The notes beneath the pieces were generated by a model. It was not told where the DNA came from. It searched no databases and worked only from the letters and a program-made list of their open reading frames with translations. From assembly GCA_903851195.1 (NCBI GenBank), contig CAINNJ010000038.1, forward strand, positions 62,001 through 126,000: DNA of 64,000 nucleotides, read 5' to 3'. Below, one piece after another: positions 40,942-49,636 of the stretch; within the stretch, counting starts at the first letter, position 1; each line of letters starts with the position of its first letter. Position numbers and translations under genes: made by a program. The DNA comes from an uncultured Acidobacteriia bacterium (lineage in GTDB: Bacteria; Acidobacteriota; Terriglobia; Bryobacterales; Bryobacteraceae).

Positions 40942-43326
40942 GTGAATCCAACAATTCCTTCTTCGCGGCTGGCGGTGCTGGCGGTGCTGGTTGCGGCGCA
41001 GGCGATTGCCGCGACGCCGCAACTGGACCGGATTTCGCCGAGCGCGACGCCTCCGGGAAACGGTCCGGTGACGCTCACGCTTTATGGAACGAATTTCTCT
41101 CCGTCGGCTAAAGTGAGCTTCGGCGGCGAGAGTTTCGCGCCGGAGTCCGCGATGTCGGACCGGCTTGTCGTAACCATTCGCACGGCGAAGCTGACGCGCG
41201 CCGGCAGTATCGATGTTCGGGTGTCGAATCCCGCCGCGGCGGGAACCACTTCGCTCTCCAATGCCGTGCAGTTCGCGGTGGTGAATCCGTCCTCTTCGAT
41301 CTCTTTGGGACTTCCTGCGATGGGGCCGGCTGCTCTTTCGCTTGAGCCGATCACGAAGGGCGACTTGAACAACGACGGGCGGCTGGATATTGCGTCGATC
41401 GATACGTCGGGTTATTTCAGCGTTCCGAGCGGGAATTCGGCGATCAGGATTCTTCTGCAGGACAGCTCGGGGAACCTGTTGACAGCAGCCCTCGTGACAG
41501 TGTGCCGGCTGGCGACGTCCCTCACGACGGCCGATTTCAACGGCGACGGAAACACGGATATCGCAGTGGGTTGCGTGAACGGCGAAATTTCCATCCTGCT
41601 CGGCGATGGCACGGGGAGGTTTGCGGCCAACACGAAAAACCTGAATTCGTGGGGCTTTGCACTCTCGATTGTTGCGAGCGATTTCAATCGGGACGGGCAT
41701 CCGGATCTGGCGGTGTCGGGGGAAACCAGCGGCCTCGCGGTGGTGCTGATCGGCGACGGGGCAGGCGGGTTCAAGGTGCGTCCCGGGGCGACGCCGGGAG
41801 GCGGCGGTTCGTGGATGGAATCGGGTGACTTCAATAACGACGGGATTCCGGATCTTCTGCTGACCGAAAGTCACGAAGCCAGTGCGCTGCGGGTTTTAAC
41901 GGGAAATGGCTCCGGGGATTTTACCGTCACGTCGACGATCCAGGCTCCTTCCGGCGGCGCCAGACTGGCCCTGGGCGATTTCGACGGGGACGGGAATGCG
42001 GATGTGGCGATGATGTCGGGCAGCAACGTTATTCATCTCTACACAGGCAATGGCAGGGGCGAGTTCAGCGAGATACCCGCGCCGGCGGTTCCGCCCGGGA
42101 GTTCGTCCGTGGTAACGGGAGATTTCAACGGCGACGGATATACCGATATCGCCCTTGACAGCACCGCGGAACTGACGATCCTTTTCGGCGCGGGGAACGG
42201 AACCTTCATCGAGAACGCGTTTCGGTTGACCACGGCTACCGGCGGGACATTCCTGGCGGGTGATTTCAATGGCGACGGGCTGGGCGATTTCGCGCTGTCA
42301 GCGCCCCAGCCGCAGGGAGCGATTCTGATTCCGCAGCGGCCGCCGGACACGCTTCCCTCCACGCCCTACGGGATCTCGGATGTTTGCGCGCCGCAAAACT
42401 GCAGCCTGAATGTTCTGGGGAATTCCGGCGTTTTGGCCGGCGTAAATATCGCCGTCTATTCCGGCGCCGCCCCGGTCGTTTTTCCCCAGCTTACCGGCTA
42501 CAACTTTGTGCCTTACTCAGTCAACATCGGCGGGGTGATAGCGGGTGCCGCGACACCGATAAGCGGCGCGGGACCGCCGTTCGCCGGTCTTTATTTGCCG
42601 GGAACGCGGCCCGTTCTGGAGAATCTCAATACGGCGTTCGGCTGGACACAGGGCGTGGCGACGTGGGTCAACGATGCCAACGAGGTGGCTGGTTATGCGG
42701 ACGGGATCCGGACGATCGACACGCTGGCGGGCAACCATCCGCTGAACTTTGTCTATTTGGTGAACGGTGGGGGAATTGTTCTGGGAGCGGACACGGCGGG
42801 AGCACTCATGTACCGTCCGGGGGCCGGAATTACTTATCTTAGGGATCCGGCGGGGAAGCCTCTCCGGCTCACGTCCGCCACATTCAACAGCCAGGGGGCG
42901 GTACTGTTGACGGCGCCTTCGGTGGGGCAGATTCTGACGCCGTGGGGCACGGTGGTCAATCAGCCGCCGGCACCGGGATTCGCGGTTCGCGCGTTTAATT
43001 CGCAGGGACTGTTTGTCGGCATGCAGGGGAATGTGCCGTCGATCTATACGCCGGCCGGCGGCGTGGTGCCGATTTCGACTCTGATCGACCAGGGGAGTGG
43101 CTGGACACTGACCGATGTGCAGGCCATCAACGATATCGGGCTCATACTGGTCAGCGCTACCGGGAATGGCCGCGCGACATCGCTGCTGCTGGTTCCTCCG
43201 CTCTTTCCGGGCGGGCCGCGTTGGGTACCGGGCGCGCGACCGCAGGCGCCGCAGTGCGGAGCCGCGACGTTCAACGCCGCGAAAGCACGGATGTCGGGCT
43301 GTGCGGGCGCTGCGCGGCGGGAATGA
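40942..43326 (+). CDS. Secreted IPT/TIG and FG-GAP repeat protein
   Basis: A ~794-residue exported protein from a GTG at 40942 (signal LAVLAVLVAAQAIA). Residues ~25-120 look like an IPT/TIG Ig-like domain (LDRISPSATPPGNGPVTLTL, SAKVSFGGE). About seven FG-GAP/VCBS calcium-binding units follow (DLNNDGRLDI, DFNGDGNTDI, DFNRDGHPDL, DFNNDGIPDL, DFDGDGNADV, DFNGDGYTDI and DFNGDGLGDF), making a propeller over residues ~140-470. The C-terminal ~300 residues have the repeated GVNIAVYSGAAPV and WVNDANEVAGYADG type blocks of extracellular HAF-like repeats. It ends in a Cys-containing, Arg-rich tail. The start is tentative. A role in surface adhesion or polymer binding is plausible; none is shown. Confidence 0.78.
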   Translation: MNPTIPSSRLAVLAVLVAAQAIAATPQLDRISPSATPPGNGPVTLTLYGTNFSPSAKVSFGGESFAPESAMSDRLVVTIRTAKLTRAGSIDVRVSNPAAAGTTSLSNAVQFAVVNPSSSISLGLPAMGPAALSLEPITKGDLNNDGRLDIASIDTSGYFSVPSGNSAIRILLQDSSGNLLTAALVTVCRLATSLTTADFNGDGNTDIAVGCVNGEISILLGDGTGRFAANTKNLNSWGFALSIVASDFNRDGHPDLAVSGETSGLAVVLIGDGAGGFKVRPGATPGGGGSWMESGDFNNDGIPDLLLTESHEASALRVLTGNGSGDFTVTSTIQAPSGGARLALGDFDGDGNADVAMMSGSNVIHLYTGNGRGEFSEIPAPAVPPGSSSVVTGDFNGDGYTDIALDSTAELTILFGAGNGTFIENAFRLTTATGGTFLAGDFNGDGLGDFALSAPQPQGAILIPQRPPDTLPSTPYGISDVCAPQNCSLNVLGNSGVLAGVNIAVYSGAAPVVFPQLTGYNFVPYSVNIGGVIAGAATPISGAGPPFAGLYLPGTRPVLENLNTAFGWTQGVATWVNDANEVAGYADGIRTIDTLAGNHPLNFVYLVNGGGIVLGADTAGALMYRPGAGITYLRDPAGKPLRLTSATFNSQGAVLLTAPSVGQILTPWGTVVNQPPAPGFAVRAFNSQGLFVGMQGNVPSIYTPAGGVVPISTLIDQGSGWTLTDVQAINDIGLILVSATGNGRATSLLLVPPLFPGGPRWVPGARPQAPQCGAATFNAAKARMSGCAGAARRE

Positions 43327-43444
43327 GCGGGCGCGCGAAATGGCTCAATAGCGCGTTTTGACCCGCGTCGCCGTGCCCGGTCCGCGGGGCTGAGCGGGAT
43401 CCGGCACGGCATTCCGGTTGCGCTTGTTCGCAGGGGAGGTTCCC

Positions 43445-44047
43445 ATGAAACCGGTTCTGGTTGTCTACGCCACGCGCGAGGGGCAGACGCGGCATATCGC
43501 GGAACATGCGTGCGGCAGGCTGGCCGCGCAACAGTTCGCCTGTGAACTGGTGGATGCCGCGCATGTGCCGGAAACGTTCGCGCTGGAGAATTACGCGGCC
43601 GTGATCGCCGGGGCTTCGCTCCACCGGGCCAAACACGAGCCGGAGATGACGGCGTTCGTCCGGCGATATTTGCCGCAACTCCAGGAGATTCCGACGTTGT
43701 TCCTGTCGGTGAGTCTGTCCGAAACGACCGTGGAGGATCCGAATGCCCCGCCGGAGAAGCGCGATAAGGCGCGGGAGGACGTGAAACGCACCATCGATGA
43801 GTTTCTGGCGGAGACGGGCTGGCGCCCCACACAGATCGCCGGGGTTGCGGGCGCTCTGCCTTACAGCAAATACAACTTCGTGATGCGGTTCGTGATGAAG
43901 CAGATCGCGAAGAAGGCCGGCGGACCGACGGACACCTCGCGGGATTACGAGTTCACGAACTGGACGGAACTGGACCGGCTGGTCACGGAGTTCGCCGGGA
44001 CTTTGCCAGCTTACGTCCAGAAGGGCTCTTCGGCGGGAACGTACTGA
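43445..44047 (+). CDS. Flavodoxin-domain protein, HemG-like
   Basis: A 200-residue flavodoxin-fold protein started at the ATG at 43445 with a GGGGAGG ribosome site. The FMN phosphate loop is YATREGQTRHIAEHA near residues 9-23. The middle YAAVIAGASLHRAKHEPEM and the end YEFTNWTELDRLVTEF resemble the menaquinone-dependent protoporphyrinogen oxidase HemG, which oxidises protoporphyrinogen IX in heme synthesis. A late amphipathic stretch (YNFVMRFVMKQIAKKAGG) matches HemG's membrane-contact region. No other heme gene is close by, so I leave the symbol empty. Its last 37 bases overlap the convergent Nif3-like gene. Confidence 0.75.
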   Translation: MKPVLVVYATREGQTRHIAEHACGRLAAQQFACELVDAAHVPETFALENYAAVIAGASLHRAKHEPEMTAFVRRYLPQLQEIPTLFLSVSLSETTVEDPNAPPEKRDKAREDVKRTIDEFLAETGWRPTQIAGVAGALPYSKYNFVMRFVMKQIAKKAGGPTDTSRDYEFTNWTELDRLVTEFAGTLPAYVQKGSSAGTY

Positions 44048-44793
44048 ATGGGAATGTCTTTGATGAACGTTCGCATCCAGTTGCCGAGATCTTCCATGCC
44101 GGGCTGCTCGGAAATGACGTGGCCCAGCATGATGAGGCCTTTCGCCATGCCAAGCGACGCTGCGTCCGCCACGTATTCCACGTTATCGAAAGCGCCGTCG
44201 GCTTCCTGCTGCTCGCCGCCGATGACGACGTCCGCCTCCGCGGTCATGCGGGGAGTGGCGTAGCCGGGGCCGAGCAGGATTTTGCTGACTTTGGCCTTCG
44301 GATCGCCAACACAACGGAAGGCGCGGGAACCAGTGAGGCGCTTGACCTGGGAGGCGAATTCGCCGAAGGTGGTCTCGGGGATGGTGTAGATACGCGGGCG
44401 CATGACGGCGTCTTCCCCGCCCTTCACGCCGACGGAGCGGAGGGAGCCGACCACGGTGAAGTCGGGGCGCATGGAGTGCATGTGGTCGTGAATGCGCCAG
44501 ACGATCATGTCGTTTTTCAGGACGTATTCGGTCTTGAGTTTGTAGAGGGGATTCGCGGTCAGATCTTTGGTTTCATCGCGATCGTTCCAGAAGGTGTCTT
44601 CATGGGCGATCACCATGTTCAGACCGGCCTGGTTGGCGCGTTTGAGCATGTCGAAAGTCACCATGACGGTGGTGGCGATGCCCTTGACGGTGGAATCGGG
44701 GTTGCCGAGCTTGAAGGTGTCCCGGTACGACTGTTCGTTCCAGGGCACGCCGACGTTCTTCTTAATCAGGTCGACTACTTCACGTCCCGTCAT
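44011..44793 (-). CDS. Nif3-like dinuclear metal-centre protein, cytoplasmic
   Basis: A 260-residue member of the Nif3/YbgI superfamily, which forms toroidal hexamers with two metals per subunit; its biochemical role is unknown. Metal-site candidates are MVIAHEDTFWN (one His and Glu where many members have HHP), RIHDHMHSM, and the C-terminal LGHVISEQPGMEDL, which keeps the H-x3-E pair of the family. It lacks the usual middle insertion and has no signal peptide. Its ATG shares one base with the stop of the paralogous gene upstream (TGATG). The two are diverged copies, about one third identical by eye, and one is cytoplasmic while the other is exported. Confidence 0.75.
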   Translation of the reverse strand: MTGREVVDLIKKNVGVPWNEQSYRDTFKLGNPDSTVKGIATTVMVTFDMLKRANQAGLNMVIAHEDTFWNDRDETKDLTANPLYKLKTEYVLKNDMIVWRIHDHMHSMRPDFTVVGSLRSVGVKGGEDAVMRPRIYTIPETTFGEFASQVKRLTGSRAFRCVGDPKAKVSKILLGPGYATPRMTAEADVVIGGEQQEADGAFDNVEYVADAASLGMAKGLIMLGHVISEQPGMEDLGNWMRTFIKDIPIQYVPAEEPFWT

Positions 44794-45692
44794 CAGACCG
44801 CCCTCCAGTAAAGATCACCGACCGGGAGCCATTGCGCGGGGACCTCTCTCACGATGGTTTTAAGCCATTCGGCGCAGGCGCGCATGCCGGGGTCTTCGGA
44901 AGCCACGCGGCCGATGGTGACGAGCCCGCGCTGTTCACCGGCGGTGTGGATATCGGCGGCATAGTGGGTGTTTTCCCATTCGCGCACTTCGCCGGCGACG
45001 AGGAGATCGGTCTCCGCATAGCGCTGCCACATGGTGGCCGGGGTCATGACGCCGGGGTGCAGGAGCACGCGGCGCACGCGCGCTTTGCGGTCGCCGACGG
45101 CGCGCAGTCCGCCGCGCAGGTTCAACTTTTGGCGGATGAGCGCGACGGTGTCTTCGGCGGTGGCGGCCGGAATTTCATAGAGGCTGTCGTCGGGTTTGAC
45201 GCGGTATTTGGCCCAGCCGAGCGATTCGGCGAGACCGGTCACCATGTCGTTCTGCGGGCGCGTCTGCCAGTGTTCGCGAAGGCGGAAGACGACCAGGCCG
45301 TTGCTTGCGATGAAGTCCTGCTTGGCTTTGTAGACGGGATCGTCGGCCGTCAATCCTGCGGGACCGCGGCCGGCCGGCGCGGGGCCATCCTGCCGGCCAA
45401 AGAAGGTCGGCTCATAGGTGAAGACCAGAGTGACGCCGGCTTTCGCGGCCCGCCGCAGAACGTCGAGGGTCGCCATGGCGGTGGTCGCGATGCCTTTCAC
45501 GGGAGTCTCGGGGTTGCCGGCTTTGAAGCCATCCGGACCGGTGGTTGGCCAGTCTCCGCCCAATGCATTTTGAAGGCGCGTGGCGACGTCCCGGGCGGTG
45601 AGCGCGTTGGCGCCCGGGAGCGGGACCTGTGCCGCGGCGGCGGCGCCAGTCAGCAGGGCGAAACTGCGCCTCGATATCTCCGGCTCGTTCAT
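44793..45692 (-). CDS. Nif3-like protein, Tat-exported and with degenerate metal site
   Basis: A 299-residue protein started at the ATG at 45692 (MNEPEISRRSFALLTGAAAA), a clear twin-arginine signal. The body aligns with the next gene: NPETPVKGIATTAMATLDVL matches NPDSTVKGIATTVMVTFDML, and GDRKARVRRVLLHPG matches GDPKAKVSKILLGPG. The metal-binding positions differ: AHEDTFW of the paralogue is TYEPTFF here, and GHVISE is GRVASE, so both candidate histidines are lost. A low-complexity insert, [13 protein letters not shown], lies near residue 110. Export of a Nif3-like protein by Tat is unusual. Coupling by TGATG to the intact-site paralogue implies joint expression, although the two act in different compartments. 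Confidence 0.72.
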   Translation of the reverse strand: MNEPEISRRSFALLTGAAAAAQVPLPGANALTARDVATRLQNALGGDWPTTGPDGFKAGNPETPVKGIATTAMATLDVLRRAAKAGVTLVFTYEPTFFGRQDGPAPAGRGPAGLTADDPVYKAKQDFIASNGLVVFRLREHWQTRPQNDMVTGLAESLGWAKYRVKPDDSLYEIPAATAEDTVALIRQKLNLRGGLRAVGDRKARVRRVLLHPGVMTPATMWQRYAETDLLVAGEVREWENTHYAADIHTAGEQRGLVTIGRVASEDPGMRACAEWLKTIVREVPAQWLPVGDLYWRAV

Positions 45693-45748
45693 CGGAGTTG
45701 AGCATATCACCAGTTCGGCGTGACGCGGCTGGAATATGATGGAACCCG

Positions 45749-47287
45749 ATGCCTTTCACCGCGTTCGAGAAACCGCTCGGGGTTCAGCCGCCGGACACGG
45801 CTGAACGGGTAGCGCCCCGGATCTTTGGCGCCGCGCCCGGCGGCTCCCGAGCTTCCATCCGCCGTCTTTGGCCACTGGCCGGAACCGCTTTCTTCGCGCT
45901 TTTACTGACCGGGCAGACGCCTCCCGATACCCGGAACTGGACGGCGGCGGACGATCACCGGAACATGATGGAGCAACTCGGCATCAAGGCGCTGCGGCCC
46001 GGGCCGAGCGGCAATGAGAGCGCGCCGAATCATGCGAACTACGATGCGGCTCTGGCGAATCCGTATCCGGATCTGCCGGATGCGCTCACGCTGAAGAACG
46101 GGAAAAAGGTCACGACGCCGGCGTTGTGGACTCAGCGGCGGCGGGAGATCGTGGAAGATTTCGAACGGGAAGTGCTGGGGCGAGTTCCCGTGAATGTCCC
46201 GAAGGTGAACTGGGAAGTGGTGAAGACCGCGGAGGCCAGGGTGGGCGGCCGCGCGGTGATCGGCAAACAACTGCTGGGGCATGTGGTGAGTCCGACCGAT
46301 CCGGAAACGAAAGTGGATATTCAGCTGACGCTGGTGGTGCCGGCGGAGGCGAAGGGTCCCGTGCCGGTGATGATGATGTTCGGGGGACGCACCATTCCTG
46401 AGGTCGCGTTTCCCGCGCCGGTGTTTCCGGGACGCGGTCCGGGCGGGGCTCCCGGACGCGGCCCCGCCGGGCCGCCCGTGAACGTCAACGCCGACCCGCC
46501 CGCCACCGAGCAACTCATCGCGGATGGCTGGGGTTTTGCCACCATCAACCCGGGCAGCATCCAGGCGGATAACGGCGCGGGTCTGACGAAGGGGATCATC
46601 GGTCTGGTGAACAAAGGGCAGCCGCGCAAGCCCGAGGACTGGGGCGCGTTGCGGGCGTGGGCGTGGGGCGCGTCGAGGGCGCTCGATTATCTGGAAACCG
46701 AGAAGACGGTGAACGCGAAACAGGTGGGAATCGAGGGCGTTTCGCGATTCGGGAAAGCGGCGCTGGTGACCATGGCGTTCGATACGCGTTTCGCGGTGGT
46801 GCTGATCGGGTCGTCCGGCGAGGGCGGCGCGAAACTGCACCGGCGCAACTGGGGCGAAGCGGTGGAAAATCTGACGGGTTCCGGCGAATACCACTGGATG
46901 GCCGGCAATTTCCTGAAATACGGCGCGGCCGAAGCGACATTCGGCAGCAGGACCGCGGCCGATATTCCGGTGGACGCGCACGAACTGCTGGCGCTGTGCG
47001 CGCCGCGGCTCACGTTCGTCAGCTACGGCGTGCCGGAAAAGGGCGACGCCAAATGGCTGGATCATCAGGGCAGCTTCATGGCGGCCGTGGCGGCGGAACC
47101 GGTTTTCCGGCTGCTGGGCGCGAAAGACCTGGGCGTGCGGGAAGACTACCGCACGGCGCAGATGCCGGGTGTGAATGTCGGGCTGCTGGAGGGACAGCTG
47201 GCCTGGCGTCAGCATGACGGCGGACATACGGATGCGCCGAACTGGAAGTATTTTCTGCCGTGGGCGGATAAGTTTCTGCGCCACTGA
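45749..47287 (+). CDS. CE15-type glucuronoyl esterase-like hydrolase
   Basis: A 512-residue alpha/beta hydrolase of the CE15 type, which cleaves ester bonds between glucuronic acid in xylan and lignin. The nucleophile elbow GVSRFGKAAL holds the Ser near residue 330, followed by the family's GSSGEGGAKLHRRNWGE block. The catalytic His is in RQHDGGHTDAPNW near 490. A signal-like stretch (WPLAGTAFFALLLTGQT) begins only at about residue 40; no later start codon exists, so either the start is as given with a long pre-sequence or it is a non-standard signal. A GRGPGGAPGRGPAG insert lies near residue 230. It is probably exported to act on plant polymers. Confidence 0.83.
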   Translation: MPFTAFEKPLGVQPPDTAERVAPRIFGAAPGGSRASIRRLWPLAGTAFFALLLTGQTPPDTRNWTAADDHRNMMEQLGIKALRPGPSGNESAPNHANYDAALANPYPDLPDALTLKNGKKVTTPALWTQRRREIVEDFEREVLGRVPVNVPKVNWEVVKTAEARVGGRAVIGKQLLGHVVSPTDPETKVDIQLTLVVPAEAKGPVPVMMMFGGRTIPEVAFPAPVFPGRGPGGAPGRGPAGPPVNVNADPPATEQLIADGWGFATINPGSIQADNGAGLTKGIIGLVNKGQPRKPEDWGALRAWAWGASRALDYLETEKTVNAKQVGIEGVSRFGKAALVTMAFDTRFAVVLIGSSGEGGAKLHRRNWGEAVENLTGSGEYHWMAGNFLKYGAAEATFGSRTAADIPVDAHELLALCAPRLTFVSYGVPEKGDAKWLDHQGSFMAAVAAEPVFRLLGAKDLGVREDYRTAQMPGVNVGLLEGQLAWRQHDGGHTDAPNWKYFLPWADKFLRH

Positions 47288-47404
47288 GAAAGAATCGATT
47301 CCAGACAGAATTCGCAATTCCGGCGGTCGGCGAAAAAGAATATCCGGCTGTTTCGGCTGTTTATCGGGCGAGAATTTGGCTGCGAAAATGCTATACTTCA
47401 TCAC

Positions 47405-48622
47405 TTGTTTCGCCGTCGCTCCCCCCCGGATAATCGCCCCCGAGTTCTGCTGATCTGTTCGATCGACGCGACCGGTCTGTCGCGCCTGCCGGACCTTTTT
47501 CATCGCGCCGGGTATCGGGTGACGGTGCTGACGCGCTACGGCACGGCCATCGTCACGAGCCGGTTCGTGCAGGACTGCATTCTGGTCAGCGGAGGTCCGG
47601 CCGAGGTAGCCGCGGAACTGGCGGGCAGAATCGGGGAACTGGCGAATTCGTTCGCCCTGCTCTTACCCTGCGACGAACCTTTGCTGGAGGCGCTCGCGGA
47701 ACGTTCCGATCTGCCCGCCATCAGCGCGGCCATGCCGTTTCTGCCGCCGCCCGAGATGCTCTCTCTGGTGCTTTCGAAACTCGCCTTTCTGAAAGCGGCG
47801 CGCGAGGCGGGCCTGCCGGTGCCGGAGTTTGCCACCTGCCAGGACGGGGATCAGGTGGCGGACTCGGCGCGCCTTTTTGGATATCCGGTGGTGTTGAAGC
47901 GGGCGCGGAGCATGGCGGGTTCCGGGGTCCGAATCGTCGGCAGCGAAGCCGAACTGCGGGTCGAGATGACCGGCTTTGGCGAGCAGGAGTACCTTGTCCA
48001 GCGCTTTGTGAAAGGCAGAATCGGGGGAACCACCATCTTCATGGAACGGGGTGTTCCGGTCCGTTTTTTCTCGTTTTACAAGCTCCATAACTGGCCCACG
48101 CCGGAGGCGCCGAGCGGCGGGGGGGAACTGGTCGAGAGCCCGCAAATCCGGCCCCTCCTGGAGAAAATCGGGCAGTTGAGCGGGTTCCGGGGGTTGTGCA
48201 GCATCGACTGGCTGGAGGAGACCGGGACCGGGCGGATCTGGCTGATCGAGTTTAACCCGCGTTACACGCCCAGCACTTATAAATCGGCGTGGGCGGGTTC
48301 GGATTTCATTCCGGTGCTGCGCGGGATGCACGCGAGGGAGGAGGCGGTTGTCCCCCTGGTTCCGGCGGGCAGGGCGGGGCGACGGTTCTGTATGTTTCCG
48401 GAAGCCGCGCTGCGCGCCATCGACGATCGCAATCCGTGGCTGCTGTTGCGCAGTCTGCGTTCTGCACCGTGGCACGACCCCCGGCTGTTGCTGGCGCAGG
48501 CGCGCCGCGTGCTGACTTATTACATCCCGGGGAAATGGAAGACCGGAACGGCGCGCCTGCTGCTGCTGGGCGATCGCCGTCAGAAAGCCAGGCCGCGCAA
48601 CGGCCGGGAAACACAGGTTTGA
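47405..48622 (+). CDS. ATP-grasp domain protein, function unknown
   Basis: A ~405-residue cytoplasmic protein with an N-terminal Rossmann-like part (RVLLICSIDATGLSRLPDLF) and an ATP-grasp domain. The ATP-grasp part has the glycine loop RARSMAGSGVRIVGSE near residue 165, EQEYLVQRFVKGR near 195, and the metal-binding end IWLIEFNPRYTPS near 280 (the family Glu and Asn-Pro-Arg). The C-terminal 100 residues are basic. Members ligate a carboxylate to an amine or thiol via acyl-phosphate, as in biotin carboxylase or carbamoyl-phosphate synthase; the substrate here is unknown. The start is TTG at 47405 with no good ribosome site and is uncertain. A run of seven C lies just inside it. No partner gene for a peptide or wall pathway is adjacent. 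Confidence 0.75.
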   Translation: MFRRRSPPDNRPRVLLICSIDATGLSRLPDLFHRAGYRVTVLTRYGTAIVTSRFVQDCILVSGGPAEVAAELAGRIGELANSFALLLPCDEPLLEALAERSDLPAISAAMPFLPPPEMLSLVLSKLAFLKAAREAGLPVPEFATCQDGDQVADSARLFGYPVVLKRARSMAGSGVRIVGSEAELRVEMTGFGEQEYLVQRFVKGRIGGTTIFMERGVPVRFFSFYKLHNWPTPEAPSGGGELVESPQIRPLLEKIGQLSGFRGLCSIDWLEETGTGRIWLIEFNPRYTPSTYKSAWAGSDFIPVLRGMHAREEAVVPLVPAGRAGRRFCMFPEAALRAIDDRNPWLLLRSLRSAPWHDPRLLLAQARRVLTYYIPGKWKTGTARLLLLGDRRQKARPRNGRETQV

Positions 48623-48628
48623 GAAGAG

Positions 48629-49549
48629 TTAGTTCTCGACCGGAAGTTGTTCCACGTGATCGATGATGAGGACCCGGGCCGTGGTCTGGGCCGCCGGCAT
48701 GAGCCGCAGGCCGAGTTGTGCCTGGAGTGCATCGAACAAAGTGGGCCCCGAGGTATCGCCGGCGCCAGGGCCTGAAGCGCCACCGCCTGCACCACCGTGG
48801 TCACCGTGTCCACCGCCGGCAAAGGCCGCACCTTCGGCGTGAGTGCCCTGGTGAGAGTTGTTGCCGGACCATGAGAGGGTGATGTCGTAGGAGCCCGTGA
48901 GGCCGGTCTGGTCGTCTACGGGCAGGCTGAGCTGGTCCGCAAGGAGTCTGGCAAGGTCAGCGGTGGTCTGATGATTGCCGCGGAAACTGGCCGTTCCGCC
49001 GAATGCGACGAGGCCTTCATGGGCGTGGCCGGCGCCCGGTCCGAACCCGTGCTGCTCGCCGCTGGCGGGGGCCTTCGGGTGCTCGGTATTGTCAGACTCG
49101 TGAAGCTTCGACCCGTTCTTCGCGATCACGAGATGGTAACCCCGCAGGCTCTTCTCCTGAAAGTGGAAAGTGAGACTGAAGCGCTCTTTGAGCAGGTTTT
49201 GCTGCATGGTCCGGAACTCGGCGGGAGTCGCGCCCGCGGGGACTTTCGCCATTACGTCAAAGGTTCGGTCGCCGAGCGAAGATTTGCCGGGGAACTGGTA
49301 GTCCCGAAGGTCGAAGGCTTTTGAGATCAGGGTGGCCAGCGAGCAACCGGTGCAGCGGAAGAGGCCGGGATCGGCAGTGCCGGGTCCGCCAGAGGCGGTA
49401 GATTCCGAGGCGAAATGAAAGCCGGTGCGAGGGGGATTGACGCGGATGGACGCCGCTTCGAATTCCGTTTTCGCGGGGGCCGGCGTTTGGCCAGAAGCGG
49501 AGACCAGGGCAACAGGCAGCAGGAGGGCGAGCTTCAATGGCTGGTACAC
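48629..49549 (-). CDS. TIGR03435 (DUF3738) family exported protein
   Basis: A 306-residue protein from a GTG at 49549, with a signal peptide (LALLLPVALVSASGQ). It matches the Solibacter-expanded TIGR03435 family in its fixed blocks: FEAASIRVNPP near residue 30, GLFRCTGCSLATLISKAF near 62, MQQNLLKERFSLTFHFQEK near 115, and the end TLFDALQAQLGLRL followed by VLIIDHVEQLPVEN. The family is highly multicopy in Solibacter-like acidobacteria; the function is unknown. Between residues ~225 and 265 lies a Gly/His-rich insert (GGGHGDHGGAGGG) that is longer than usual. It sits alone between two plus-strand genes. This gene is one of the strongest signs of the host group. Confidence 0.88.
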   Translation of the reverse strand: MYQPLKLALLLPVALVSASGQTPAPAKTEFEAASIRVNPPRTGFHFASESTASGGPGTADPGLFRCTGCSLATLISKAFDLRDYQFPGKSSLGDRTFDVMAKVPAGATPAEFRTMQQNLLKERFSLTFHFQEKSLRGYHLVIAKNGSKLHESDNTEHPKAPASGEQHGFGPGAGHAHEGLVAFGGTASFRGNHQTTADLARLLADQLSLPVDDQTGLTGSYDITLSWSGNNSHQGTHAEGAAFAGGGHGDHGGAGGGASGPGAGDTSGPTLFDALQAQLGLRLMPAAQTTARVLIIDHVEQLPVEN

Positions 49550-49636
49550 GATGCAGGATTATAGCATCGCTGCGGGTAAAAGGATGTTTCGCGCTTGCCT
49601 TCCTGCCACGCCGGGGAGGACAATCGGCATGACCCC

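Noticed and set aside
45902-47503. A 533-codon minus-strand frame opposite the CE15 esterase
   Set aside because: The plus-strand gene has the Ser elbow and catalytic His; the antisense frame is Arg/His-rich without a start signal.
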